Source: Rheinheimera mangrovi
Lineage (GTDB): Bacteria > Pseudomonadota > Gammaproteobacteria > Enterobacterales > Alteromonadaceae
Direction of reading: 5' to 3'
Length of the DNA stretch: 64,000 nt
Assembly (NCBI RefSeq): GCF_003990335.1
Contig: NZ_CP034683.1
Span: forward strand, 2,122,501-2,186,500
The position numbers and the translations under genes were made by a program. Under the pieces are notes generated by a model, which saw nothing but the letters and a program-made list of their open reading frames with translations, searched no databases and was not told where the DNA came from. The number at the start of each line of letters is the position of its first letter. The stretch's first letter is position 1. This document shows, piece by piece, positions 35,511 through 44,704 of this stretch.

Positions 35511-36587
35511 ATGCAAGCACAACGTTTATTGGCGTTAGATTTATTCCGGGGCCTGACCATAATTCTGATGATTATGGTCAACAGCCCCAACACCTATGGC
35601 GAATTTTCCCATGCTTATTGGGATGGCGTGACTTTCGCCGATTTTATTTTCCCATTTTTCCTGATCATTGTTGGTGTGGCTATCGCCATAGGCATGCGAC
35701 CAGTTGAGCGCAGCGCTGAAGAATTATCAGCACTTCGCCTTAAAGTACTGCGCCGCACATTGATCATGTTTGGCTTAGGTATAGTGGTCAATCTGATGTA
35801 TCTGAAGTTTGCCGATATCCGCATTCTGGGGGTGCTGCAACGTATCGCTGTGGTTTATCTGGTGTGCTCCTTGTTGGCCATGCGTTGCAGTACTAAAAGA
35901 CTGGTGCAGATCATGGGCTTTATTCTGGTCAGCTACTGGTTGTTGATCTTACTGGTACCAGCCCCTGGTTTAGCCGCAGGTAAACTGGAGCGGGGGGCCA
36001 ACCTGATTAACTGGTTCGACAGCGCCTTTTTACCTGGCATGTTATGGCGTGGCACCTGGGATCCTGAAGGTATTCTGAGTACCTATCCTGCTATTGCCAG
36101 TGGTTTATTTGGTGTGCTGATGGGGCGGCTGGTGCTGGCGTATAAACAACAATTGCCGCAACTGGTGATGTCGTTGTTTGTGTTGGGCTTTTGCAGCTTT
36201 TTACTCGGCTGTCTGTGGAGTTTGTTTTTCCCATTTATTAAGCAAATCTGGAGCAGCTCTTTTGTGCTGGTCTCCAGTGGGATGGCGAGTATGGTGTTGG
36301 CCTTGTTGATTTGGTTCTCTGATGTCAAAGGTTACCAACAGTTGACCCGCATTCCGCTGATCTTTGGCGCCAATGCCATAGTGGCTTATGTGCTGCATGT
36401 GGCGATGGAAAAACTGCTGGAAGTGCCGGTGGCTGGTCAGTCAGTGCATGGGGCTTATCAACACTGGGTTGCGGCTTTAGGCTGGAACCAGTTTTTCAGT
36501 GTTGGTGTCTGGATCGCGGCTTTTCTGGTGCTTTGTTATCTACCGGTCTGGTGGCTGTATCAGCGCAAAATTTTCGTAAAAATTTAA
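35511..36587 (+). CDS. nagX: NagX / HGSNAT-like membrane acyltransferase-family protein
   Basis: A 358-residue protein with about ten transmembrane helices, starting R-L-L-A-L-D-L-F-R-G-L-T-I-I-L-M-I and F-A-D-F-I-F-P-F-F-L-I-I-V-G, the signature of the DUF5009/HGSNAT group. The human relative acetylates terminal glucosamine of heparan sulfate; bacterial NagX occurs in GlcNAc operons of Alteromonadales and Xanthomonadales, where its role is unsettled (transport or acetylation of GlcN residues). The position next to GH89, a heparan-degrading family, is notable: transacetylation followed by GH89 cleavage is the lysosomal sequence. The ATG is six bases from AGGAA. Confidence 0.88.
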   Translation: MQAQRLLALDLFRGLTIILMIMVNSPNTYGEFSHAYWDGVTFADFIFPFFLIIVGVAIAIGMRPVERSAEELSALRLKVLRRTLIMFGLGIVVNLMYLKFADIRILGVLQRIAVVYLVCSLLAMRCSTKRLVQIMGFILVSYWLLILLVPAPGLAAGKLERGANLINWFDSAFLPGMLWRGTWDPEGILSTYPAIASGLFGVLMGRLVLAYKQQLPQLVMSLFVLGFCSFLLGCLWSLFFPFIKQIWSSSFVLVSSGMASMVLALLIWFSDVKGYQQLTRIPLIFGANAIVAYVLHVAMEKLLEVPVAGQSVHGAYQHWVAALGWNQFFSVGVWIAAFLVLCYLPVWWLYQRKIFVKI

Positions 36588-36671
36588 CAGATCCAGGTTC
36601 TGCACACCAGCTCGCTTTACCAGCTGGTATGCCCTTGGTTTGCCCAAAAACTGACCTGAAAGGGGATACGG

Positions 36672-37586
36672 GTGATACAACAGATGCAAAAAACAGTGAC
36701 GCAACACGAACCACTTTTTATTGGTGTGGATGGCGGCGGCACTAAATGTAAAGCCAGACTGGAAAGCAGAAGCGGTGCCTTATTGGCCGAAGCCGTGACA
36801 GGGCCTGCTAATCCGGCGACGGATTTTGCTGTGGCGGTGGATTCTATACTGCTGGCTTGTCAGCAGGTGGTACAACAGGCCGGTTATACCAACGCAGCTT
36901 TGGCTTATTGTCATGTGGTGATGGGGTTAGCTGGAGTGAATGTGCCTCGTGTGCAAAGCCAGATGCAACATTGGTCTCACCCTTTTGCCAGTTTGACTGT
37001 GACCACAGATTTACATATTGCCTGCCTGGGGGCTCACGCCGGGCGGGATGGCGCTATTTTAATCACAGGCACAGGCACAGCGGCTTTTTCGACGGTAAGC
37101 AATCAGCAGTTTTTATTTAGTGCCCAGGGTTTTCCACTTGGTGACAGAAGCAGTGGGGCCTGGTTTGGCTGGCAGGCGGTGTGCGCCACTCTGGATAGCC
37201 TGGATGGCTTAACAGATGAAACAGAGCTGACTAAAACCATTTGCCGGACTTTAGGTGTGCGTAGCAATACTGATCTAATCAGCTGCTGCATAGGCTACAA
37301 AGCAACGGACTATGCCCAGTTAGCGCCGCTGGTCTTAAGGTATCAGCAACTGGCTGATCCGCATGCGCTGGATATTACCAGGCGAGGTCTGGATTATATT
37401 CAGGCGTTATTAAAACGATTGCTTAATACCGCAGCTCCCCGAGTCGCCATGATTGGCGGTCTGGCTCCATTTTTAGCCGACTTATTACCTACAGACTTAC
37501 AACAACAGCTCAGCCCTGTGCTGGGCCCACCTGAGGTCGGCGCAGTGGCGCTGGCCCGACAGCTTTTTGCGGAGAAAGCAGCATGA
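36672..37586 (+). CDS. nagK: N-acetylglucosamine kinase, BadF/BadG-type
   Basis: A 304-residue kinase of the BadF/BadG/BcrA/BcrD ATPase family: phosphate-1 loop F-I-G-V-D-G-G-G-T-K-C-K-A, G-L-A-G-V-N, the G-T-G-T-A-A-F loop and G-G-L-A-P-F near the end. It should phosphorylate GlcNAc to GlcNAc-6-P. GTG 36672 is preceded by AAAGGGG at proper spacing; an ATG twelve bases later is too far. Its stop overlaps nagB-II (ATGA). Part of the four-gene coupled cluster nagK-nagB-II-nagA-nagP. Confidence 0.9.
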   Translation: MIQQMQKTVTQHEPLFIGVDGGGTKCKARLESRSGALLAEAVTGPANPATDFAVAVDSILLACQQVVQQAGYTNAALAYCHVVMGLAGVNVPRVQSQMQHWSHPFASLTVTTDLHIACLGAHAGRDGAILITGTGTAAFSTVSNQQFLFSAQGFPLGDRSSGAWFGWQAVCATLDSLDGLTDETELTKTICRTLGVRSNTDLISCCIGYKATDYAQLAPLVLRYQQLADPHALDITRRGLDYIQALLKRLLNTAAPRVAMIGGLAPFLADLLPTDLQQQLSPVLGPPEVGAVALARQLFAEKAA

Positions 37587-38581
37587 CATTGATGCGGGAA
37601 GAAGCCAGTTCAAGCTGGCAAAAAATTCAACAACAGAATCAGAGTAACAATGCCTTATATCAGCAACTGGCTGAGAAGATCCGAGACTTCGAACCTGCTT
37701 TTGTTTATATGGTCGGCCGTGGCACTTCAGACCACGCCGGTGTGTTTGCCCGTTACCTGATTGAAGTGGAATTAGGTGTGGTTGTGGCTGCTGCTGCGCC
37801 TTCAGTGGCCAGTTTATTCTCAAGGCAGTTAAAGCTGAATAAGGCATTGGTGCTGCTGATTTCCCAGTCGGGCCGTAGTGAAGATTTATTGGCACAGGGC
37901 CGGGCGGCCAAACAAAGTGGCGCTTTAGTTGTGGCGCTGGTGAATGACATCAGCTCGCCACTGGCCGCTTTAGCAGACTATGCCATTCCGTTATTGGCAG
38001 GGCCTGAAAAAGCAGTAGCAGCGACCAAAAGTTACCTTTGTACCTTGTCTGCTCTGCTACAACTGGTCGCGCACTGGAAGCAAGACCAAGAGCTGCTGGA
38101 TGCTTTAGATACATTGCCTATGGCTTTAAAATTAGTGACAGAACAGCCAGCCCAGCTGCATGCAGATAACATCAAAACGCTGCGTCATTGTGTGGTGTTA
38201 GGGCGGGCTTTTGGTTACGCCATATCCAGAGAAATTGCACTCAAGATTAAAGAAGTCTGTGGTATCCAGGCGGAAGCCTTCAGCAGTGCTGAGTTTTTAC
38301 ATGGCCCTATTTCGTTACTGAATCAGCCTTTGACGCTGATAAATGTGCAGCTAAATGATGAAAGTAGCGAAGCACATCAGGCCCAGATAGCAGAAGTGAA
38401 AAAACGTGGTGGTGTGGTTCTGACCTTGGCTTTAAATGCTGCACAGCAGTCTATTCACCCACGATTACAGCCTTTATTGCTGATGCAACGCTTTTATCTG
38501 GATATTGAGGCTGTGGCTGTGGCACTTGGTCAGAACCCGGATGCGCCTGTGGGCCTGAACAAAGTGACCAGTACCTTATGA
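37583..38581 (+). CDS. nagB-II: glucosamine-6-phosphate deaminase NagB-II (SIS-domain type)
   Basis: A 332-residue protein with two SIS domains: G-R-G-T-S-D-H-A-G-V-F and L-I-S-Q-S-G-R-S-E-D in the first, and G-R-A-F-G-Y, then A-F-S-S-A-E-F-L-H-G-P in the second. This is the AgaS/NagB-II type that replaces classical NagB, yielding fructose-6-phosphate and ammonia from GlcN-6-P. It lacks the glutaminase domain of GlmS. Overlaps both neighbours by four bases. Confidence 0.92.
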   Translation: MTLMREEASSSWQKIQQQNQSNNALYQQLAEKIRDFEPAFVYMVGRGTSDHAGVFARYLIEVELGVVVAAAAPSVASLFSRQLKLNKALVLLISQSGRSEDLLAQGRAAKQSGALVVALVNDISSPLAALADYAIPLLAGPEKAVAATKSYLCTLSALLQLVAHWKQDQELLDALDTLPMALKLVTEQPAQLHADNIKTLRHCVVLGRAFGYAISREIALKIKEVCGIQAEAFSSAEFLHGPISLLNQPLTLINVQLNDESSEAHQAQIAEVKKRGGVVLTLALNAAQQSIHPRLQPLLLMQRFYLDIEAVAVALGQNPDAPVGLNKVTSTL

Positions 38582-39720
38582 ACAGCATTTATGTTTCGCA
38601 TTGTTTTGATGGCAAAGAGCTGCAGCAGGATGTGCGGCTGGACTGGCAACAGGGCCGTATTATTTCGCTGCAATCCGGCGTAAAACCACAGCTTCAGCCC
38701 CAGTTGCAAGGCTTACTTTGTGCTGGTTTTATTGATATTCAGGTCAACGGCGGCGGCGGGGTGTTATTTAACCAGTTGCCTGATATCACAGCGCTAAAAA
38801 CCATCAGCAAAGCTCATCTTGGCTTTGGCACTACTGGCATGTTGCCGACAGTGATCACCGACAGTTTGCAGGTGATGCAAAATGCTGCTGATGCTGTGGC
38901 TGAACTCTTGCCAGAGCCACTGCATACGGTGCTGGGCATTCATTTTGAAGGCCCGCATTTATCAGTTGCTCGCCGGGGTATTCATCCTGCAGAGCAAATA
39001 CGGCCTTTGTCGGATAAAGAAATGCAGCTGATGTGTCGTAAAGACATAGGCAAAGTGATGGTGACAGTTGCGCCCGAAACTGTGCCTGTGGAGCAAATTC
39101 GCGAGCTTGTGGCTCAAGGCGTTATGGTGAGTCTGGGGCATTCGGCTGCCACTGCAGAACAAGCTCAGGCCGCTATAGAGGCAGGAGCCCGCTGTTTTAC
39201 CCATTTGTTTAATGCGATGTCACCACTGACCAGCCGTGAACCCGGTATGGTAGGGGCTGCGTTGGCCAGCCCGCAGGTGTATTGTGGTTTGATTTTGGAT
39301 CATTTACATGTGCATCCACTGTCGGCTCGTATTGCGGCTTTGTGCAAAGGCGAAGACAAACTGATCCTGGTGACAGATGCGATGGCCCATACCGGCAGTG
39401 AGCTGCAGGTATTGCCTTATTTGCAGACAGAAATCCGGCGGGATGGCCTGAAACTAACTTTACCTGAAGGTACTTTGGCAGGCTCAGCCCTTGATATGAA
39501 TACAGCCTTGCGGCATTTTTGTCAGGACTTAGCCTTGCCGCTAAGCGCTGGTTTAAAGGCTTTAAGTGCCAACCCGGCGCGCTTAGTTGGGCTGGATGAT
39601 ATGGGGCAGTTACAAGCTGGCGCTGTAGCCAATATGTTGCTGTTAGACAATAATCTGAACATGCAGCGCTGCTGGCTGCACGGCGTGGAACAACAGAATA
39701 ATAAAAAGGAAGCTCTATGA
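38578..39720 (+). CDS. nagA: N-acetylglucosamine-6-phosphate deacetylase NagA
   Basis: A 380-residue amidohydrolase: H-F-E-G-P-H-L with the metal-binding Glu, S-L-G-H-S-A-A-T, T-H-L-F-N-A-M-S and the catalytic Asp in L-V-T-D-A-M-A-H-T-G. It removes acetate from GlcNAc-6-P to supply NagB-II. The N-terminal sandwich includes a G-F-I-D-I-Q-V-N-G segment where many relatives have D-x-H-x-H; Q-V-N-G is normal for the NagA group. ATGA overlaps at both ends. Confidence 0.95.
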   Translation: MNSIYVSHCFDGKELQQDVRLDWQQGRIISLQSGVKPQLQPQLQGLLCAGFIDIQVNGGGGVLFNQLPDITALKTISKAHLGFGTTGMLPTVITDSLQVMQNAADAVAELLPEPLHTVLGIHFEGPHLSVARRGIHPAEQIRPLSDKEMQLMCRKDIGKVMVTVAPETVPVEQIRELVAQGVMVSLGHSAATAEQAQAAIEAGARCFTHLFNAMSPLTSREPGMVGAALASPQVYCGLILDHLHVHPLSARIAALCKGEDKLILVTDAMAHTGSELQVLPYLQTEIRRDGLKLTLPEGTLAGSALDMNTALRHFCQDLALPLSAGLKALSANPARLVGLDDMGQLQAGAVANMLLLDNNLNMQRCWLHGVEQQNNKKEAL

Positions 39721-41048
39721 GTAAAGTAACTCAAAACCTATCAGACCATTCGTCAGACAACTCATCAAGTCTGCAGCCGATCATCATTATCGGCGTGTTG
39801 TTTTTTATGTTTGGTTTTATTACCTGGCTCAATGGCGCGTTGATCCCGTTTTTACAACTGGTGTGCCAGTTGGGCGAGTTTCAGGCACTTTTAATCGCCT
39901 TTAGTTTTTATATTGCCTACGTAGTGATGGCTTTACCTATGGCTCGCGTGCTGGCCTGGTCGGGCTATAAAAACGCCATGTCTATTGGTCTGGGGTTGAT
40001 TGCTTTGGGCTGCGCTTTATTTATTCCGGCGGCTTACAGCCAGCAGTTTGGCGTGTTTTTACTGGCGCAGTTTGTGGTGGGTTCGGGTTTAACTTTGCTG
40101 CAAACCGCTTCAAATCCTTATTTAGTGCGGGTAGGGCCAGAACATTCTGCTGCAGCCCGTATTTCGTTAATGGGTATTTTGAATAAAAGCGCAGGTGTAT
40201 TAGCACCTTTGGTATTTACCTGGCTGGTATTACAGGACTTAGGCCATATCACGGCGGATAGTCTGGCGCTGTTAAGTGAAGCAGACCGTGAGCAGCAATT
40301 AACGCTGTTAGCCTCACAGCTGATGGCTCCTTATGCAGGTATTGCTGTGGCTATTTTACTCTTGGCTGTGGGACTGCGTTTTTCGGCTTTACCGGATTTA
40401 CCGGCAGAAGAAGCGCCAGTCAGCAGCGATGGCAGCGAAACATCCATCTGGCAACATCGTCATCTGGTGTTAGGTGTTGTGACTTTGTTTTGTTATGTCG
40501 GGGTAGAAGTGATAGCAGGGGATACCATAGGTTTATTAGGTTCTGCACTCAATGTTCAGGGCGCTACTACTTTAGCTTCTTATACTATGGCTTTTATGGT
40601 GTTGGGCTATAGTCTGGGTTTGTTGCTGGTCCCTAAGGTGTTGTCGCAGCGTCAGGCATTGGCACTATCTGCTGCTTTAGGTTTGGTGTTATCAGTGAGT
40701 ATTCTGGTCTCTGAACCCGGCAACACAGGCATTTCTGCACTGTTATGGGGTTGGGCTGGTATTCCGCTATTACCGGATCCGATCAGTCTGGTGGCTTTGT
40801 TAGGCCTGGCCAATGCGTTGGTATGGCCTGCTGTCTGGCCTTTGGCACTGGCGGGTTTAGGTTCACTGACACCCAAAGCTTCAGCCCTGCTGATTATGGG
40901 CATAGCAGGTGGTGCTTTACTACCCCTGTTGTACGGTGCTTTATCCCAACACTTGGGTGCCATAGCAGGCTATGTGGTGCTGTTGCCTTGTTATGCAATG
41001 ATTTTGTATTACGCCCTGCATGGTTGTCAGGTGAAATCCGCCAGGTAA
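39717..41048 (+). CDS. nagP: GlcNAc MFS transporter NagP
   Basis: A 443-residue FucP-family symporter with twelve helices: F-F-M-F-G-F-I-T-W-L-N-G-A-L-I-P near the N-terminus and Q-T-A-S-N-P-Y-L-V-R-V-G after helix 4. NagP imports GlcNAc across the inner membrane in Alteromonadales that lack a GlcNAc PTS. Starts inside the nagA stop (ATGA); a terminator follows 6 bp after its stop. Confidence 0.92.
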   Translation: MSKVTQNLSDHSSDNSSSLQPIIIIGVLFFMFGFITWLNGALIPFLQLVCQLGEFQALLIAFSFYIAYVVMALPMARVLAWSGYKNAMSIGLGLIALGCALFIPAAYSQQFGVFLLAQFVVGSGLTLLQTASNPYLVRVGPEHSAAARISLMGILNKSAGVLAPLVFTWLVLQDLGHITADSLALLSEADREQQLTLLASQLMAPYAGIAVAILLLAVGLRFSALPDLPAEEAPVSSDGSETSIWQHRHLVLGVVTLFCYVGVEVIAGDTIGLLGSALNVQGATTLASYTMAFMVLGYSLGLLLVPKVLSQRQALALSAALGLVLSVSILVSEPGNTGISALLWGWAGIPLLPDPISLVALLGLANALVWPAVWPLALAGLGSLTPKASALLIMGIAGGALLPLLYGALSQHLGAIAGYVVLLPCYAMILYYALHGCQVKSAR

Positions 41049-41053
41049 GAAAC

Positions 41054-41084
41054 AAAAGCCTCTGAGTTTTTCAGAGGCTTTTTT
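41054..41084 (+). terminator. rho-independent terminator of the nag operon
   Basis: AAAAGCCTCTGA pairs with TCAGAGGCTTTT around GTTTT and continues in T. Confidence 0.9.
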
Positions 41085-41106
41085 ATGGGGCTGCTATAAG
41101 GTTTTG

Positions 41107-43197
41107 TTAATGCAAATGACGGTGACCTTGTTTGGTTTTGCCACCACCTTGGCCTTTGTCTGTATCAAAGTCGCGGATTTTTACCTGGTCTTTCACGAAA
41201 GGTTCTACACCCAGTTTTTGGTATAAATCGGCTGGCACCATAGCTTTGCCCTGAGTGATCACCAACGCCAGTTTGCGGATATCCGCTATGTTTTTAGTTG
41301 GATCGCCGTCTACCAGCAATAAGTCGGCATCAAAACCTACTTTGATCTGGCCTTTATGCTGTTCTACCTTGCTATAACGGGCGCCGTTTAAGGTGGCAAC
41401 CTGCAAAGCTTCAGCAGCCGTCAGACCTGCTTTCACCAATAACTCCAGTTCGCCTTGCAAAGTAAAACCTGCCAGCTCGTCTGTACCTGCAACCACAGGT
41501 ATACCAGCTTTGTACATCATGCCGACAAACTCCACCATTTTGGCGTAGGAAGTGGCATAACGTTGTGCAGTAGCCTCATCCGGTATATCCAACTCGGCAC
41601 GGGCATAAGAACGCTGAACATCAGGTGGCAGGTGTTTGACTATGGCGCGCCATGGTTCACCTACTGTGCCATCGGTTTTTTTCAGGAAATCAAAAGTCGC
41701 CAACGTTGGGTCGACAGTTAGATTGTTGGTTTTTAGCAGACGGATAAAGTCCTGTACTGCTTTGCCGTTTAAATCCAGATCTGCCACTTGTTTAGCTGGC
41801 AGATAAAACCTGTCTAAGGTGCGGGTATCAGTGTCAGGCTTGACCAGGAAATTCAGCATTAACTGATTAATATGCTGAATTTCATCAAAACCTGCAGCTA
41901 TTGCATCTTCAGCTTTTAAAAATGCCGGCACATGGCCACTGACTCTTAATCCACGGCTATGAGCATAAGCCACAGTGTCTTTGAGTATTTCTTTCGGGAA
42001 AGAGTTGTAGATTTTCAGCTGCGGATAACCATGAGCTGCATACCAGTCGATGGCGTTTTTTGCTTCAGCGAGATCTTTGATGACAAAACCATTGCGGGCG
42101 GAAAAGGCGCTTTCACCTTCCAGAAAACCAGTAGGCACTATGGTCGGGGCCAGTAGTTTGTCAGTGTCGATTTCATCGATCATTTGTTGCAAAGTAGCGT
42201 TGTCATTGCCCATATCACGCAAGGTGGTGACACCAGCCGCTAAATGCAGCGGGCCTTCCCAACGTGAAAGGTGACCATGCATATCAAACAGACCTGGCAA
42301 TACAATACGGTTGGCTGCATCAATTTCATGTTCAACCGGGCTTTGTAGCGAACCTGCTGGCACTATGCTGGTGATTTTGCCGCGTAGCAGATAGATGTCA
42401 CTTGAGGCACTTAGTTTCAGCGTTTGGCTGTCAAAGATACGGGCATTGCGCACTATCGTCAGGCCTCTGAGTTTTTTCGGCAATAGCGCCAGCTTTTCCA
42501 GTAAAAGCGTTTCAGCTTTTTGCTGGATATCAAGCATAGCTTTGGCATTCTGCTGCCAGCCTTCTTCAATCAGAGTAAGGTAACCTGGGATCAAATAAGC
42601 AAACATCCGCGGATTTTCACCTTGGGTAGCCCAGACAAAATTTGGCTCAAAACCTACGCCGGTTTGCACCAATAACTGCACTTGCTGCTTTTCACCACCG
42701 TTATCAACTATAAGTTCGCTGACAACCTCCTGAGTTAAAGTGCCGCTTGGTAATAAAGGTAAAGAGTTTTTACCACTTTTGGCCATAGCAGCTATCGCAA
42801 TAGACGACAGGTAAGGTGAGCCGTCTACCGGCAGATACAAGGCGTTTTGCTGATACCTGGCTTTGCTTTGTTCTTTGCCTGTGCTCCAGCTGGCGTCAAT
42901 GCCTGTCACTTTAAAGGTTTCGTTAATGACAGAGCCAAAGGTGGTATTGCCTTTGGCCTGATAATCCTTAATAAATCCCTCTTTGTTTAAACTGATTTTT
43001 TCATCCAGTTCAGGGCCACGGCCGTTGTCTTTAAAGATGTAGCGGACGCTGATTTCACCCTCGTCATCCACATGAACAATCTGCTCGCCGGCTTTGACAC
43101 CATTGTCGACCAGAATAGTGTAAGAATACTGCTCATCCGCCCACACCGGGCCGGAGCAAGCTAACAAAGTCAGCAGACTTAATGCTTTGATTTTCAT
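41107..43197 (-). CDS. large secreted amidohydrolase with N-terminal beta domain
   Basis: A 696-residue protein with a signal peptide ending near V-W-A-D. Residues about 25-240 form a separate region without motifs known to me. The C-terminal two thirds are a metal-dependent amidohydrolase of the imidazolonepropionase/prolidase-like kind: F-D-M-H-G-H-L (near residue 307), Q-L-K-I-Y-N with the likely carboxylated Lys, S-G-H-V-P, I-Q-H-I-N and the catalytic Asp in V-A-G-T-D-E-L, then G-F-D-A-D-L-L-L-V-D-G-D-P. The very C-terminus, K-Q-G-H-R-H-L-H, is His-rich. Likely hydrolyses a peptide, ester or ring amide in the periplasm. ATG 43197 has GGAA at good spacing; upstream starts are weak. It converges on nagP. 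Confidence 0.85.
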   Translation of the reverse strand: MKIKALSLLTLLACSGPVWADEQYSYTILVDNGVKAGEQIVHVDDEGEISVRYIFKDNGRGPELDEKISLNKEGFIKDYQAKGNTTFGSVINETFKVTGIDASWSTGKEQSKARYQQNALYLPVDGSPYLSSIAIAAMAKSGKNSLPLLPSGTLTQEVVSELIVDNGGEKQQVQLLVQTGVGFEPNFVWATQGENPRMFAYLIPGYLTLIEEGWQQNAKAMLDIQQKAETLLLEKLALLPKKLRGLTIVRNARIFDSQTLKLSASSDIYLLRGKITSIVPAGSLQSPVEHEIDAANRIVLPGLFDMHGHLSRWEGPLHLAAGVTTLRDMGNDNATLQQMIDEIDTDKLLAPTIVPTGFLEGESAFSARNGFVIKDLAEAKNAIDWYAAHGYPQLKIYNSFPKEILKDTVAYAHSRGLRVSGHVPAFLKAEDAIAAGFDEIQHINQLMLNFLVKPDTDTRTLDRFYLPAKQVADLDLNGKAVQDFIRLLKTNNLTVDPTLATFDFLKKTDGTVGEPWRAIVKHLPPDVQRSYARAELDIPDEATAQRYATSYAKMVEFVGMMYKAGIPVVAGTDELAGFTLQGELELLVKAGLTAAEALQVATLNGARYSKVEQHKGQIKVGFDADLLLVDGDPTKNIADIRKLALVITQGKAMVPADLYQKLGVEPFVKDQVKIRDFDTDKGQGGGKTKQGHRHLH

Positions 43198-43461
43198 TGT
43201 AAGTTCCATGGTTTTTGTTCTGACAGCCACAGCTTAAAACAAATTGAACTCGGAGTGTAAAAATTGCGGGAAGGGAAGTGTATTGCAGGTGGCTTTCAGA
43301 TCTTTATAAAAGCACTGCAGCTAAAGTTAAGGTCAGATTCTTTTTCAGGTTAGTCATTATGTAACTCCGGTTGTTGTTGGCAGGATGAGCACTCGCTTCA
43401 GTGAAGATGTGGCTTTATCCATTGAAAAAACTCAAAAATGATTACGTCAAGTCGTGCTGGT

Positions 43462-44033
43462 TTAAGGTTGGATATCTTTTGCTCTGGCGTTAAAAGCGCG
43501 AACTTTGCGGGACATAGGCTGAATATGCGCGGCCAGTTGCGGCCATTTTTGATGAAGCTCTTGGTGAGCAAACTGGCGCAGCTGGCGGATGGTTTCCGGC
43601 GGTTCTTGGGCCCTGATTTGCTCTGCTTCAGCACCTTGCAGAGTTCTGTCATAACTCGGCACTCGTCTGGGAGTGATCAGGATCAGGATTGACTTTTTGT
43701 ATGACTGCCTGGTGCTTTTCGAAAACAGGTTTTTAATACCAGGGATATCTTTAATCAGTGGTACGCCAGAGCTGCCTGAAATCACTTCACTTTCCATCAA
43801 ACCAGACATAGACCAAAGGCCCTGACGTGGCATCAGCAAAAGCTGCTGTAACGGGGAGAGATAAAGGGGGGGGCTGAGCCTGTCAGCTGTGGCGTCACCA
43901 CAGTATCACCTGACTGGTAGGAGGTTTGCCACTGAGTAAGGCGTTGACTCAGTTTCTGTAAAGATTCCAGGTTATTTGCATCCAGCTTCAGCGCATAGGC
44001 TGCGGCAAGCTGAGCTTGTTTGATCCCTGAAGC
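43462..44033 (-). pseudogene. 5'-truncated secretin-like gene remnant
   Basis: Without a start codon, the frame is open from 44033 to 43462 (190 residues). It begins A-S-G-I-K-Q-A-Q-L-A-A-A-Y-A-L-K-L-D, like a TPR end, passes S-G-D-T-V-V-T-P-Q and reaches S-G-V-P-L-I-K-D-I-P-G-I-K-N-L-F followed by L-I-L-I-T-P-R, the hallmark C-terminal beta-strand region of type II/III secretion and pilus secretins. Everything upstream, including the secretin N-domains, is missing. An in-frame stop lies at 44034-44036. The upstream break coincides with the start of the kinase remnant on the other strand, so the two 5' ends were lost together. Confidence 0.7.
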
Positions 44034-44327
44034 TCATTGCACGTGCTGCGCATTTTACAAGAAGCCTTCACTAATATTATTAAGCATACCAAGGCAACAG
44101 AAGTGACTCTGATGACCAGCCAGGTTGAAGATTTTGTGTTGGTAAAAATTACGGACAATGGCAGCGGCTTTGAATTGAATGAAGCGCTGCACAATGGAGG
44201 CCGTGGCCTGGCTAGTCAGCTGCACAGAGCTCAGGCTATTGGCGCGGAAGTCAGTTGGTTATCAGATCCCACTCAGACTTCAGTGATGCTCAAGTTACCG
44301 ATTAAACAAAAGGCTTTTGCAGGATAA
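44031..44327 (+). pseudogene. C-terminal remnant of a NarL-type sensor histidine kinase
   Basis: About 98 codons open after an in-frame stop at 44028-44030. The frame has H-V-L-R-I-L-Q-E-A-F-T-N-I-I-K-H-T-K-A (N box), I-T-D-N-G-S-G-F (G1 box) and G-G-R-G-L-A-S (G2 box), the HATPase domain of NarX/DegS-type sensor kinases. The His-containing dimerisation domain and the sensor part are absent, so it cannot work as a kinase. It is a leftover head to head with the secretin remnant. Confidence 0.75.
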
Positions 44328-44704
44328 ATTAAAACTCGGGACAAAGAGGTGTTAAATCCTGAGCATTGTGTTGATTTACTGCGTTAAAGTTTCTTTGTTT
44401 TCCGCTGTTTATCTTTTGTATGCCAGCTATGCTAATAACGAGTTGGCATTATTCTGTTCAAGGTGCTTTTAATCTGTTTGCATACTGTTGCTAATTTTTA
44501 GTTTTTATCGTATTTTTCATTTTTTAAGCAGTGATTCATGATTGTAGTCAAAACTGTTCTGAAGCTTTGTGTGTATAATAATCAGGAATTAGTAAAAAAT
44601 ACTTAAGTAAATCCTATATTTAGTCGGTTAACCAAGCCAGACATCCAGTGGTGTTATTAAAAGCCTGCACGGGCGACATAATTTAAGTTGAAGAGGTGTA
44701 CCCT
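44328..44704 (+). promoter_or_regulatory. cheV upstream region
   Basis: No gene in this 377-bp gap. TATAAT at 44574-44579 is a perfect -10, but the matching -35 is poor; transcription would give a leader of about 120 bases to the ATG at 44705. The T-rich part after the kinase remnant shows no hairpin I can call a terminator. Confidence 0.4.

Noticed and set aside
43398..43692. Overlapping open frames on both strands of the secretin remnant
   Set aside because: Shadow frames of the remnant on the minus strand (43462-44033), without homology.
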